This document shows positions 18,705 to 26,746 of a stretch of 64,000 nucleotides of DNA, piece by piece. This DNA is from Corynebacterium pseudogenitalium (lineage in GTDB: Bacteria > Actinomycetota > Actinomycetes > Mycobacteriales > Mycobacteriaceae). The notes beneath the pieces were generated by a model that had not been told where the DNA came from, searched no databases, and saw only the letters and a program-made list of their open reading frames with translations. The stretch is taken from positions 2,108,001 to 2,172,000 of the forward strand of contig NZ_CP072934.1 in assembly GCF_024453815.1 (NCBI RefSeq), written 5' to 3'. The translations under genes and the position numbers were made by a program. Each line of letters starts with the position of its first letter. Positions within the stretch are counted from its first letter, which is position 1.

Positions 18705-18899
18705 CTAGGAACAAAAACCGGGGCACTTCACCACCATCTTGTTGAGGCCAATGGCTAGGGTAAAAGCGGATTCCGCACTTTCCACCCTGCAAAATGGAAA
18801 TCTCCATCCTAATACATGATTCTGCTGTTGAATCTGCCAAATAGAAGGGCTGATCAGGTTCGTAATACCACGTTTCAGGCCCTCCAGCGATGCACTCAC
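18705..18899 (-). pseudogene. Possible transposase C-terminal remnant
   Basis: A 64-residue frame on the minus strand has the tract LEGLKRGITNLISPS, reminiscent of C-terminal regions of IS transposases with a T-N motif. It ends across the inverted repeat at 18718-18730. No N-terminal part is found to the right. I call it an IS remnant with low confidence. Confidence 0.35.
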
Positions 18900-18938
18900 C
18901 AGTGGAGCGCCCTCATATGGGAAAACAGAAAGACAAAA

Positions 18939-18974
18939 GCATCAAACGTTGAGTACTAGTTCAACACTTGATGC
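18939..18974 (-). terminator. Rho-independent terminator for the orphan gene at 19011
   Basis: GCATCAAACGTTGA (18939-18952) pairs with TCAACACTTGATGC (18961-18974) with one mismatch and an 8-nt loop. On the minus strand it is followed by TTTTGTCTTT. It lies 36 bp after the stop of the gene at 19011. Confidence 0.75.
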
Positions 18975-19010
18975 TCTTTCTGTGAAACATTCAGTCAGTG
19001 AGCTGAATGG

Positions 19011-19334
19011 TCAGAGTAGGTTTTCCGAGTCTATTTCTTTCCATCGTTGAGCTGCCGTGCCACGTTGTTTAAATGCGCTTACGAGGTCGCGAGCTACTGC
19101 GGGATGTCCTACGATGTGGCTTACTTTTGATAGTAGTTCGTTACTATCAGTCGCTTCTGAGTTGAGGAAATCTAGGATTTCTTGTCGAGCCCTGTATTCT
19201 TGTTCGAAGGTGAGGTCATGGCGTAGGCACGCTTTATCCCACGCTTTATGCTCTTCGGGGGCTGAGTTGAGTAGGATTGCGAGCCGTCCTTGGTTAAGTT
19301 CTAATTGGGAAATGCGATGCTCGATATTGTCCAT
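19011..19334 (-). CDS. Orphan AT-rich gene, unknown function
   Basis: The 107-residue protein is charged and predicted mostly helical, with no membrane segment or signal peptide. I do not recognise a family. The ATG at 19334 is chosen; an in-frame upstream ATG at 19358 would add eight residues. Base composition is clearly more AT-rich than the core genes. Its own terminator (18939-18974) supports a real transcription unit. It lies within the inverted ends of a putative IS remnant, so it may be a passenger. Confidence 0.55.
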   Translation of the reverse strand: MDNIEHRISQLELNQGRLAILLNSAPEEHKAWDKACLRHDLTFEQEYRARQEILDFLNSEATDSNELLSKVSHIVGHPAVARDLVSAFKQRGTAAQRWKEIDSENLL

Positions 19335-19653
19335 GTTTTTATAGGGCCAGCCAAGCAATAACGTCTGCGATCATCAGCGAGTAGGACGTACCGACGATTG
19401 GTTCTAGGGCTGTTGTGAGCTTTTCTTTCACGATGTGGTGCTCCAGATCCTCCGTAGATATTGGCAGTGGTGCTAATAATGATAACTTCTACCGAGCTAT
19501 CGCGCAGGCCGAATTTCGGCGATCTAAGATTGCTTCGGTCACCAACCTTCAACTTCCTCACACCTAGTGAACGGGGTGAAGGAAGTCAATTGAAGTGCCC
19601 CAGATTTTCCCATCTGCTCAGACGGAACAAAACCTGGGGCACTTCAGTCTTTC
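19335..19653. other. AT-rich gap with inverted IS-like ends
   Basis: No gene is supported. TGAAGTGCCCCAG (19591-19603) and CTGGGGCACTTCA (19634-19646) are a perfect 13-bp inverted pair, probably abutting ends of two insertion events or one hairpin. The left part is the probable promoter region of the orphan gene. Confidence 0.45.
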
Positions 19654-20126
19654 CAAAGGGAACGAAGAATGTCGGCAACATCGACTACGTAGCGGGTTGG
19701 TTCATCAAGGCCGCAGAGTACATGGGCGACCACACCGTACGCACGGCATTCGTATCGACCAACTCGGTTGTCCAAGGCGAACAGGTAGCAAACATTTGGT
19801 ACCCAATCACCCAATTGGGCTTCCACATTGACTTCGCGCACGACACCTTCCGTTGGGCGAACGAAGCAAGTGACCAAGCTCATGTCTTCTGCGTCATCGT
19901 GAGCTTTTCAAAGCAAAAGGTCACCCCGCGCTTATTCCACTACGAGACGCCAGACTCAAACCCGATGGATCTCCACCCGAGCCGCCTCAACACATACCTG
20001 GCCGACGCGCCGGATATTTTCGTCTGGAATCGCAATAGGCCCCTTTGGCCCGACACTGTCCCCTTGCAGGTCGCGCATTTTCACCTGGCCCGACCGATTT
20101 TGGGCGACCAGCGGCGCACTCCTTGA
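19654..20126 (+). pseudogene. Fragment of a type IIG-like DNA methyltransferase (MmeI/YeeA-like)
   Basis: A run of about 130 residues matches the middle of large restriction-modification enzymes. It includes GNIDYVAGWFIKAAEYM, FVSTNSVVQGEQVA, IDFAHDTFRWANEAS and NTYLADAPDIFVWNR. Intact proteins in this family have 900 residues or more and a catalytic NPPF motif just upstream, which is absent here. The fragment starts within about 10 bp of the IS-like end at 19646 and fades at about 20050. It marks the site of a lost R-M gene. Confidence 0.75.
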
Positions 20127-20409
20127 GCACCTCGACCGGAACGAAACCAGAACAAAACCAGTCCCGAAACCGGCACCACCCCCAACGCCACCAACCTGCT
20201 ATCGTGGTGCACAGGCCACTCAGCGAGCACCAGCCCGACCGGTTTCCTCGGGCGCAATTGGAAACCACCCAAACCTGTAACCCGGTGGCTTTCCGGGTCC
20301 CTGTGATTGATCCCTAAGCCTGCACAAGGTACACGGGTACAGTGCACATGAGAATTGGGAACTACCACGGTGCTGGGGGTGGCCGCCTATTTTTTTGAAG
20401 GAGGATGCG
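20127..20409. other. Gap between the methyltransferase fragment and the DIP1984-family gene
   Basis: No gene is supported. CAGGTCGCG at about 20070 and a nearby ACCTGG resemble the core of the intergenic repeats, but no ends are visible. AAGGAGG at 20398-20404 is a strong ribosome binding site for the gene starting at 20410. Confidence 0.4.
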
Positions 20410-20865
20410 ATGTTGTTGGCAGAGGCGCTGGCGAAGCGGGCGCAGGCACAGGATCGGCTGAATGAGTTGGAGCGTCGTTTGACGCGGAATGCGCGGATCC
20501 AGGAGGGGGATACCCCGGTGGAGGATTCGGAGGCGTTGTTGAAGGAGTCGGCGTCGGTGCTGCAGAGCATTGAGACGCTGGTCCGCCGGATTAACCACAC
20601 GAATGCGTCGACGCCGTTTGAGGGGGACGCGACGTTGACGGATGCGATTGCACGCCGGGATGCGTTTTTGCGCGCCCGGAGGTTTTATAGCGCGGTGGCG
20701 GATGCGGCGTCGGCACGCGCGGATCGGTATTCGGCCTCCGAGGTGCGGTATGTGTCCACGGTGGATGTGGGCCAGTTGCACGCGATGGCGGATAAGGCGG
20801 CGAAGGAGTACCGGGAGCTGGATACGAAGATTCAGCAGCTGAACTGGTCGACGGAACTGCTCTAA
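20410..20865 (+). CDS. DIP1984 family protein
   Basis: The 151-residue protein is soluble, charged and mostly helical with coiled-coil character (for example RLNELERRLTRNARIQEG). It matches the DIP1984 family, named after a C. diphtheriae protein and sometimes called septicolysin-like; the function is not established. AAGGAGG lies 5 nt before the ATG at 20410, which I prefer to the TTG at 20395. Codon use is typical of high-GC genes. It converges with the glycosyltransferase gene, overlapping it by 4 bp. Confidence 0.82.
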   Translation: MLLAEALAKRAQAQDRLNELERRLTRNARIQEGDTPVEDSEALLKESASVLQSIETLVRRINHTNASTPFEGDATLTDAIARRDAFLRARRFYSAVADAASARADRYSASEVRYVSTVDVGQLHAMADKAAKEYRELDTKIQQLNWSTELL

Positions 20866-21938
20866 GGGCGCGCGAGAGAGTCGATGAACTGGGTGAACTT
20901 GCGCCCAGTTTCCGCCCACGAGTAGGTCCCGGCGCGCTGTTGCGCCTGGGTGCCGAGGGTGTGGCGGAGGGGGGCGTCGTCAAGAAGGTGGGCGACTTCG
21001 GTGACGAACTCGGCGCGCGTTTCCACGAGCATGCCTGTTTCCCCGTGCTGCACTGAGTCGGCGAGGCCACCTGCCCCCGCGTAGCCGATGGTGGGGACGG
21101 CGTGTTGGGCGGCTTCGATGACGGCGATGCCCCAGCCTTCTTTGGCGCTGGGCATGAGGTGGAGTTGCGCGCGGGCGAGCAGGGCGTGTTTGTGGTCGTC
21201 GGCGACGTGGCCGTGGAAGATGACGCGCTCGCCTGCAAGGTCACCGGCGTAGTCGCGGAGTTGGTCTTCCCACCAGCCGGAGCCGATCACGTCGAGCACC
21301 ACGTTGTCGAGGGCAGCGACGGCGTCGATGGCGTGCTCGATCTGCTTGTGTGGCACGAGCCGGGACAGGGTGACCACGTGGGGGTGGCCGTCGTCGGCGA
21401 GGGTGGGCAGTTCGTCGGGCACTGGGTCCACTCCGTTTTCGATGATGCGGATCGCCGCCGGGCCCACCCCGAGCGCCTCCAAATCGCGTTTCGATGCCTG
21501 CGAGACCGTCACGTACGGCGCCCCCCGGTACACCCGCGGCGCCACCTTGGATTCCAGCCACCACCCGAACCGCCCGATGATCGGCCCAGCCACCGGCCAC
21601 TGTTCCTTGTGGCAGTGGTGGGTGAGCAGCACGGTCGTGGCCCGCGAGTAGAGGCGTGCGAAGAAGGGGATGCCGTTTTGGGTGTCCACGATGACGTCGG
21701 GCCGGTGCCGCCACGCGGCGAACGGCGCGAGCAAGTAGACGCTGTATTTGCCGCCGGCGCGCTCGAAGCGGATGCCGTTGCGCCGAGAGACGCGCGGTGC
21801 ATCGGTGTGTTTCGCCGTGCGATAGATCACCTGGTGGCCGGCGGCCGCGAGCGCTTCGCCGACGCGTTCCAGGTACGCCTCGGAGCCGCCACCTTGTGGG
21901 TGGGTGGAGTCGCGCCAACACATCAGCAGTATCTTCAT
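20862..21938 (-). CDS. Glycosyltransferase family 4 protein
   Basis: A 358-residue GT-B protein. The N-terminus has the GGGSEAYLERV motif expected for a donor/acceptor loop. The C-terminal domain has HLMPSAKEGWGIAVIEAAQHAVPTIGY, with the E-x7-E signature of GT4 enzymes. It probably transfers a sugar from a nucleotide donor to an envelope glycan or lipid in the cytoplasm. It is divergent from a methyltransferase gene starting 5 bp away, so they may act on the same product. Confidence 0.9.
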   Translation of the reverse strand: MKILLMCWRDSTHPQGGGSEAYLERVGEALAAAGHQVIYRTAKHTDAPRVSRRNGIRFERAGGKYSVYLLAPFAAWRHRPDVIVDTQNGIPFFARLYSRATTVLLTHHCHKEQWPVAGPIIGRFGWWLESKVAPRVYRGAPYVTVSQASKRDLEALGVGPAAIRIIENGVDPVPDELPTLADDGHPHVVTLSRLVPHKQIEHAIDAVAALDNVVLDVIGSGWWEDQLRDYAGDLAGERVIFHGHVADDHKHALLARAQLHLMPSAKEGWGIAVIEAAQHAVPTIGYAGAGGLADSVQHGETGMLVETRAEFVTEVAHLLDDAPLRHTLGTQAQQRAGTYSWAETGRKFTQFIDSLARP

Positions 21939-21942
21939 TGTC

Positions 21943-22683
21943 ATGTACCGTACCCGCCGCCTGGCCACGTTGGCACGTTCGTTGCGCTTGTTGCGCTCGT
22001 TTCGCTATGAGCAGTTCCGCCCCCGCATCTTTTACGAGGGGTTGGCCCGCGACACCTACCAGCTTCTCGACGCCCTCTCCGCCGACCTCACCTCCACCCC
22101 ACTGCGGGGCAAGTCGGTGTTAGATGTGGGCGGTGGGCCGGGCTATTTCGCCAAGGCCTTCGCGGACACGTTCTACGTGGGCGTGGAGCCGAGCGTCTCC
22201 GAGCTGTCCGCCGCCGGCATCAGTGGCTACGGCTCCGTTCGTGGCGACGGCACCGCCCTCCCCTTCGCCACCGACTCCTTCGACGTGGTGTACTCCTCCA
22301 ACGTTGCCGAACACATCCCGGATTGGCAGAAGATGGCCGAGGAGATGTTGCGTGTCGCCAAGCCCGGCGGCCTGGTGGTGCTGAGTTACACGGTGTGGCT
22401 GGGCCCCTTCGGAGGGCACGAGACCGGCCTGTGGGAGCACTACGTGGGCGGCGAGTTCGCCAGGCGTTGCTACGTGGCCGCCCACGGCCACGAGCCGAAG
22501 AACAAGTGGGGCGAGTCCCTCTTCGCCGTCTCTGCCAAGGAGGGTTTGGCGTGGGCGGAGTCGACCGGCAGGCTACTCACTGCGTTCCCGCGCTACCACC
22601 CGCGCTGGGCTTGGTGGCTCACGCGGGTGCCCCTGCTTCGCGAGTTTGCGGTTTCCAACCTGGTGGTCGTGCTGCGCGGGTAG
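21943..22683 (+). CDS. Class I SAM-dependent methyltransferase
   Basis: This 246-residue protein has SAM-binding motif I VLDVGGGPGYFAKAF at about residue 50, an acidic strand-2 end (GVEPS), and FDVVYSSNVAEHIPDW as motif II/III. It belongs to the methyltransferase-11 type. The substrate cannot be read from sequence. The ATG at 21943 is chosen because conserved residues begin soon after. It is divergent from a GT4 gene and followed 11 bp later by the gene at 22695. Confidence 0.88.
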   Translation: MYRTRRLATLARSLRLLRSFRYEQFRPRIFYEGLARDTYQLLDALSADLTSTPLRGKSVLDVGGGPGYFAKAFADTFYVGVEPSVSELSAAGISGYGSVRGDGTALPFATDSFDVVYSSNVAEHIPDWQKMAEEMLRVAKPGGLVVLSYTVWLGPFGGHETGLWEHYVGGEFARRCYVAAHGHEPKNKWGESLFAVSAKEGLAWAESTGRLLTAFPRYHPRWAWWLTRVPLLREFAVSNLVVVLRG

Positions 22684-22694
22684 GATCGGCAACT

Positions 22695-23078
22695 ATGAAA
22701 TTCCCGATCCAATTCCAAGCCCCGTCCATTTTCGCAGCTGTGCTGGCGGTACTCTCCATCGTGGTGGCCGTCGTGATGGGCGAAACCAGTTCGAAAGCGC
22801 CCGTCGTGCAGCCTCGTGGCGAGCAGTCAGTCATCCAGGTAGTTACCGAAGATGGCAAGTCAGCGGGCGTATGTGCACTCGGTGGTCTGCGTCAGGAAAA
22901 GGTGCACTACACCGACAAGAACTCCGTCTACTACTGGAAACTCGAACCCGGGGAAGAACGCATCGACGCGTCCTGCCCGAGTGTCGCGGCGCTGTCCTCC
23001 GGAAAGACACGGCTGGAGGGCCACGCGGTGGTCAGCAGCTTTGAGAAGCCGCAGGTTATCAAAATCACTGTCCGCTAA
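22695..23078 (+). CDS. Membrane-anchored or secreted protein of unknown function
   Basis: The 127-residue protein has one N-terminal hydrophobic segment (about residues 10-30) and an extracytoplasmic domain with two cysteines (GVCALGG and DASCPS) that could form a disulfide. I do not recognise a named family. It follows the methyltransferase gene by 11 bp, so it is probably co-transcribed. A strong bidirectional terminator follows. Confidence 0.78.
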   Translation: MKFPIQFQAPSIFAAVLAVLSIVVAVVMGETSSKAPVVQPRGEQSVIQVVTEDGKSAGVCALGGLRQEKVHYTDKNSVYYWKLEPGEERIDASCPSVAALSSGKTRLEGHAVVSSFEKPQVIKITVR

Positions 23079-23091
23079 GTTCGCATAAGCA

Positions 23092-23117
23092 AAGGCCCGC
23101 CACACGGCGGGCCTTTT
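23092..23117. terminator. Bidirectional hairpin terminator
   Basis: AAGGCCCGCC (23092-23101) and GGCGGGCCTT (23106-23115) form a perfect 10-bp stem with a 4-nt loop. T or A tracts lie on both sides. It separates the convergent genes at 22695 and pckG. Confidence 0.9.
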
Positions 23118-23138
23118 ACCTTAGAGGCTTAGTGCGAT

Positions 23139-24962
23139 TTACTTCGCGGCGTTGACGCGCTCCTCGAGCTTGTCCAGCTGCTCGAAGATTTCCTTCGGAA
23201 CGCGGTCGCCGAGTCCAGCGAAGTACTCGCGGGCATCTGCGACGTCGCCCTCCCACAGCTTCGGATCTGGGTAGAGGGCTTCCTTGACGTCCTCGATTGG
23301 CTCGTCGAGGCCCTCCAGGTCCAGGTCTTCCGCGCGGGCGGTGTAGCCGACCACGGTCTCGTCTGCGCCGACGCGGCCTTCGATGCGGTCCACGATCCAC
23401 TTCAATACGCGGGAGTTCTCGCCGAAGCCTGGCCACAGGTAGCGGCCGTCCTCGCCGCGGCGGAACCAGTTCACCAGGAAGATCGCCGGCATGCGGTCGC
23501 CGCCTTCGCGGCCCATGTCGATCCAGTGCTGGAAGTAGTCACCGACGTTGTAGCCGATGAACGGCAGCATGGCCATTGGGTCGTGGCGCAGGGAGCCGAC
23601 CTTCGCCTCTGCGGAGGCTGCGGTCTGGCCGGAGGACAGCATCGCGCCGATCATGGTGCCGTGCTCCCAGTCGTGCGCCTGGGTGACCAGTGGCACGGTG
23701 TCTGGGCGGCGTCCGCCGAAGAGGATGGCGTCGACCTTGACGCCCTTCCAGTCGTCGTACTCCGGTGCGGCGGTTGGGCACTGTGCGATTGGGGTGCAGT
23801 AGCGGGAGTTCGGGTGGGCGGCCTTCTCGCCGGACTCCGGGGTCCAGTCGTTGCCGTGCCAGTCCACGAGGTGTGCTGGGGCGTCGCCGTCCATGCCTTC
23901 CCACCAGACGTCGCCGTCGTCGGTGAGGCCGACGTTGGTGAACAGGGTGTTGCCTGGCTCCATGGTCTTCATGGCGATCGGGTTGGACTTGTAGTTCGTA
24001 CCAGGTGCAACGCCGAAGAAGCCGTTTTCTGGGTTGACGGCGTAGAGGCCGTCCTCACGCAGGTGCATCCAGGCGATGTCGTCGCCGACAACCTCGGCGG
24101 TCCAGCCCTCGAGCGACGGGGTGAGCATTGCCAGGTTGGTCTTGCCACATGCGGACGGGAATGCGCCGGTGATGTGGTAGACCTTGCCCTCTGGGGAGGT
24201 GAGCTTCAGGATGAGCATGTGCTCAGCCATCCAGCCCTCTTCCTTCGCCATGACGGAGGCGATACGCAGGGCGAAGCACTTCTTCGCCAGGATTGCGTTG
24301 CCGCCGTAGCCGGAGCCGTAGGACCAGATTTCCTTGGTCTCTGGGAACTGCGAGATGTACTTCGTCTCATTGCACGGCCACGCGACGTCTTCCTGACCTG
24401 GCTCGAGCGGCGCGCCGACGGAGTGGAGGCACGGTACGAACTTGTCGCCCTCAATCTTGTCCAGTGCTTCCTGGCCCATGCGGGTCATCACACGCATGGA
24501 CATGACCACGTATGCGGAGTCGGTGAGCTGGACGCCCAGCTTCGGGTCCGGGTCGCTGATTGGGCCCATGCAGAACGGCACAACGTACATGGTGCGCCCC
24601 TTCATGGAGCCGCTGAAGTGCTCGCGCATTTCAGCCTTGAGCTCGGCTGGGTCGCGCCAGTTGTTGGTTGGGCCTGCGCCGTCTTCGTCTTCGGTGGCGA
24701 TGAAGGTGCGAGACTCAACACGTGCGACGTCGGAAGGGTTCGAACGTGCAAGGAAGGAGTTCGGGCGCTTCTCCTCGTTGAGCTTGATGAGCGTGCCCTT
24801 CTCCACCAGCTCGGCTGCGAGGCGGTCCCACTCTTCCTGGGATCCGTCCGCGAAAACCACCTTGTCCGGGTCAAAGAGGTCGACAGCGTCGTTGATCCAA
24901 GCAATGAGCTGCTCATTGTCGGTTGGTACGTTGCCTTCGATGCGCTTCACGGCAGTGGTCAT
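23139..24962 (-). CDS. pckG: Phosphoenolpyruvate carboxykinase (GTP)
   Basis: The 607-residue protein is the usual length for GTP-dependent PEPCK. The kinase loop [13 protein letters not shown] is at about residue 270 and the reactive Cys lies in it. Other signatures include GDDIAWM and GRRPDTVPL. The enzyme converts oxaloacetate to phosphoenolpyruvate in gluconeogenesis. AGGAGAG lies 3 nt before the ATG. It is monocistronic: a terminator lies downstream and a 320-bp region with its promoter upstream. Confidence 0.97.
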   Translation of the reverse strand: MTTAVKRIEGNVPTDNEQLIAWINDAVDLFDPDKVVFADGSQEEWDRLAAELVEKGTLIKLNEEKRPNSFLARSNPSDVARVESRTFIATEDEDGAGPTNNWRDPAELKAEMREHFSGSMKGRTMYVVPFCMGPISDPDPKLGVQLTDSAYVVMSMRVMTRMGQEALDKIEGDKFVPCLHSVGAPLEPGQEDVAWPCNETKYISQFPETKEIWSYGSGYGGNAILAKKCFALRIASVMAKEEGWMAEHMLILKLTSPEGKVYHITGAFPSACGKTNLAMLTPSLEGWTAEVVGDDIAWMHLREDGLYAVNPENGFFGVAPGTNYKSNPIAMKTMEPGNTLFTNVGLTDDGDVWWEGMDGDAPAHLVDWHGNDWTPESGEKAAHPNSRYCTPIAQCPTAAPEYDDWKGVKVDAILFGGRRPDTVPLVTQAHDWEHGTMIGAMLSSGQTAASAEAKVGSLRHDPMAMLPFIGYNVGDYFQHWIDMGREGGDRMPAIFLVNWFRRGEDGRYLWPGFGENSRVLKWIVDRIEGRVGADETVVGYTARAEDLDLEGLDEPIEDVKEALYPDPKLWEGDVADAREYFAGLGDRVPKEIFEQLDKLEERVNAAK

Positions 24963-25282
24963 AATCTCTCCTGGTCAAAATAGACAAACCTCTAGGTCCT
25001 AAGCCTATCGAAATCACGGTTACGCTGGTCTGCCTCCAGCTTTTCGACGCCCACCCCGGTCATAACCAGTGACATACTTCATAGATACGACCAAGAGTGA
25101 GCATGTAAATGTGCCCCGAAAAGGGGTGTGCCCGAACGGTGAGACGTCAATAAATATGGGCCGTACGCAGCAAAAACAACATTCTTTCACCGCGCAAACC
25201 CGAAAACAAACGTGACCGGACCCACATTCACCCTATTTTGGGGGTAAATGGGGGAATTGCATTTCACCACACCGTGTGGACA
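24963..25282. other. Divergent promoter region between pckG and trmB
   Basis: No gene is seen. The stretch contains the pckG ribosome binding site at its left edge and must hold promoters for both directions. TTGTCTATTTTGACC-like AT-rich sequence next to pckG is suggestive, but I cannot assign boxes securely. The middle part (25070-25190) is AT-rich. Confidence 0.5.
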
Positions 25283-26053
25283 ATGAACACGATGAACATG
25301 TCTGAGAATCCACGCCCCGGCATGGGCGAACTGCCCCACGGGCGGCCCCCACAAACTGAATTTGATACCGGCCTGGACTACCCGCGCCTCGGCTCGGTGA
25401 CGTTCCGCCGCGGCACGCTGACGGACAACCAGGAGGCGCTCTTCGAGGAGCACTGGCCGCGCCTGGGGCAGATGCTCAGCGACACCCCCATCGACGTCGA
25501 CGAGTGGTTCGGTCGCACGGGCCACCCGACGATCCTCGAAATCGGCTCAGGCACCGGCACCTCCACCGCCGCGATGGCACCGCTGGAGGCGGACACCAAC
25601 GTGATTGCCGTCGAGCTGTACAAGCCGGGCCTGGCGAAGCTGCTCGGATCCGTGGTGCGTGGCGAGATCGAGAACATCCGCATGGTGCGCGGCGACGGCG
25701 TCGAGGTACTGGCCCGCATGTTCGGCGAGGAAAGCCTCGACGGCGTGCGCATCTTCTTCCCAGACCCGTGGCCAAAGGCCCGCCACCACAAGCGACGCAT
25801 TATCCAGTCGGGCACGCTGAACCTCATCGCGACGCGCCTGAAGAAAGGCGGCGTGCTGCACGTCGCCACCGACCACGCCGACTACGCCGAGTGGATCGAC
25901 GAGCTCGTGAACGTGGAACCCATGCTGGAATACAAGGGTTGGCCGTGGCCGGAGGCGCCGTTGCTGACAGACCGTCAGGTCATCACTAAATTCGAGGGGA
26001 AAGGGTTGGAAAAAGACCACACGATCCGCGAATACCTCTGGGAGAAGAAGTAA
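25283..26053 (+). CDS. trmB: tRNA (guanosine(46)-N7)-methyltransferase
   Basis: A protein of about 256 residues. SAM motif [16 protein letters not shown] is at about residue 80. The family signature [18 protein letters not shown] is at about 160-177, and the C-terminal TKFEGKG tract is also typical. It methylates G46 in the tRNA variable loop. The start is ambiguous among ATGs at 25283, 25292 and 25298; none has a strong Shine-Dalgarno. It opens the operon leading to the NYN protein and the MmpL transporter. The M. tuberculosis homologue Rv0208c lies in the same order. Confidence 0.93.
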   Translation: MNTMNMSENPRPGMGELPHGRPPQTEFDTGLDYPRLGSVTFRRGTLTDNQEALFEEHWPRLGQMLSDTPIDVDEWFGRTGHPTILEIGSGTGTSTAAMAPLEADTNVIAVELYKPGLAKLLGSVVRGEIENIRMVRGDGVEVLARMFGEESLDGVRIFFPDPWPKARHHKRRIIQSGTLNLIATRLKKGGVLHVATDHADYAEWIDELVNVEPMLEYKGWPWPEAPLLTDRQVITKFEGKGLEKDHTIREYLWEKK

Positions 26054-26056
26054 ACC

Positions 26057-26737
26057 ATGCAGGACCTGCAGGACAAGACGCACCCCTACACGCCAGGGGC
26101 CGAACCCGGCCCAGAAACCTACCTGCTCGTCTGGGACGCACCGAACCTTGACATGGGGCTCGGCGCGATCCTCGGCGGGAGGCCCTCCGGGGCGCAGCGG
26201 CCGCGTTTCGACGCCCTCGGCCACTGGCTCATCGGGCTCGCGGCGAAGGCCTCGCAGGAGACCGGCTCCACCATCGAGCCGGAAGCCACCGTGTTTACCA
26301 ACGTCGCCTCCCACAACGCCGAATCGGTCCGCCCGTGGGTGGACGCGCTGCGCAACGTGGGTTTCGCGGTCTTTGCAAAGCCGAAGACTGCTGAGGACTC
26401 GGACGTCGATCAGGACATGCTCACTCACATCCGCCGCCGCCTCGACGAGGGCGTGTTGCGCGGCGTCGTCGTCGCGTCTGCCGACGGCCAGAACTTCCAG
26501 GAGCCGCTCGAGCAGCTCGCGGAAGACGGCCTGCCCGTGACCGTCATCGGGTTCCACGAGCACGCCGCGTGGGCCGTCGACTCCCCGCTGCTGCGCTTCG
26601 TGGACCTCGAGGACATCCCGAACGTATTCCTGGAGCCGCTGCCGCGCATCAACCTGGAATCCCTGCCGGACGGCGGCGCATGGCTGCAGCCGTTCCGCCC
26701 GCTGACCTCGTTGCTGCACAACACCAAGGAAAAGTAG
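26057..26737 (+). CDS. NYN domain-containing protein
   Basis: The 226-residue protein begins with a NYN/PIN-like fold: LLVWDAPNLDM supplies the first Asp, DQDMLTHIRRRLD further acidic residues and VVVASADGQNF the last. Such domains are Mg-dependent ribonuclease-like. It lies 3 bp after trmB and 9 bp before the MmpL gene. The same gene order occurs in M. tuberculosis (Rv0208c, Rv0207c, Rv0206c). No envelope function is evident, so the association with mycolate export is unexplained. Confidence 0.88.
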   Translation: MQDLQDKTHPYTPGAEPGPETYLLVWDAPNLDMGLGAILGGRPSGAQRPRFDALGHWLIGLAAKASQETGSTIEPEATVFTNVASHNAESVRPWVDALRNVGFAVFAKPKTAEDSDVDQDMLTHIRRRLDEGVLRGVVVASADGQNFQEPLEQLAEDGLPVTVIGFHEHAAWAVDSPLLRFVDLEDIPNVFLEPLPRINLESLPDGGAWLQPFRPLTSLLHNTKEK

Positions 26738-26746
26738 GAGCTGGCC

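Larger units (their letters stand above)
18718..19603. mobile_element. Putative IS remnant bounded by inverted GGGGCACTTCA ends
   Basis: CCGGGGCACTTCA at 18718-18730 and TGAAGTGCCCCAG at 19591-19603 are inverted copies about 0.89 kb apart. A transposase-like fragment is at the left end and an AT-rich orphan gene inside. A third copy in the left-end orientation lies at 19634-19646. The boundaries are a hypothesis. Confidence 0.4.

Noticed and set aside
20060..20120. Possible extra type A or B repeat near a CAGGTCGCG
   Set aside because: Only the core fragment is present; no recognisable ends flank it.
23526..24983. Plus-strand frame of 485 codons
   Set aside because: It is antisense to pckG, whose protein match is unambiguous.
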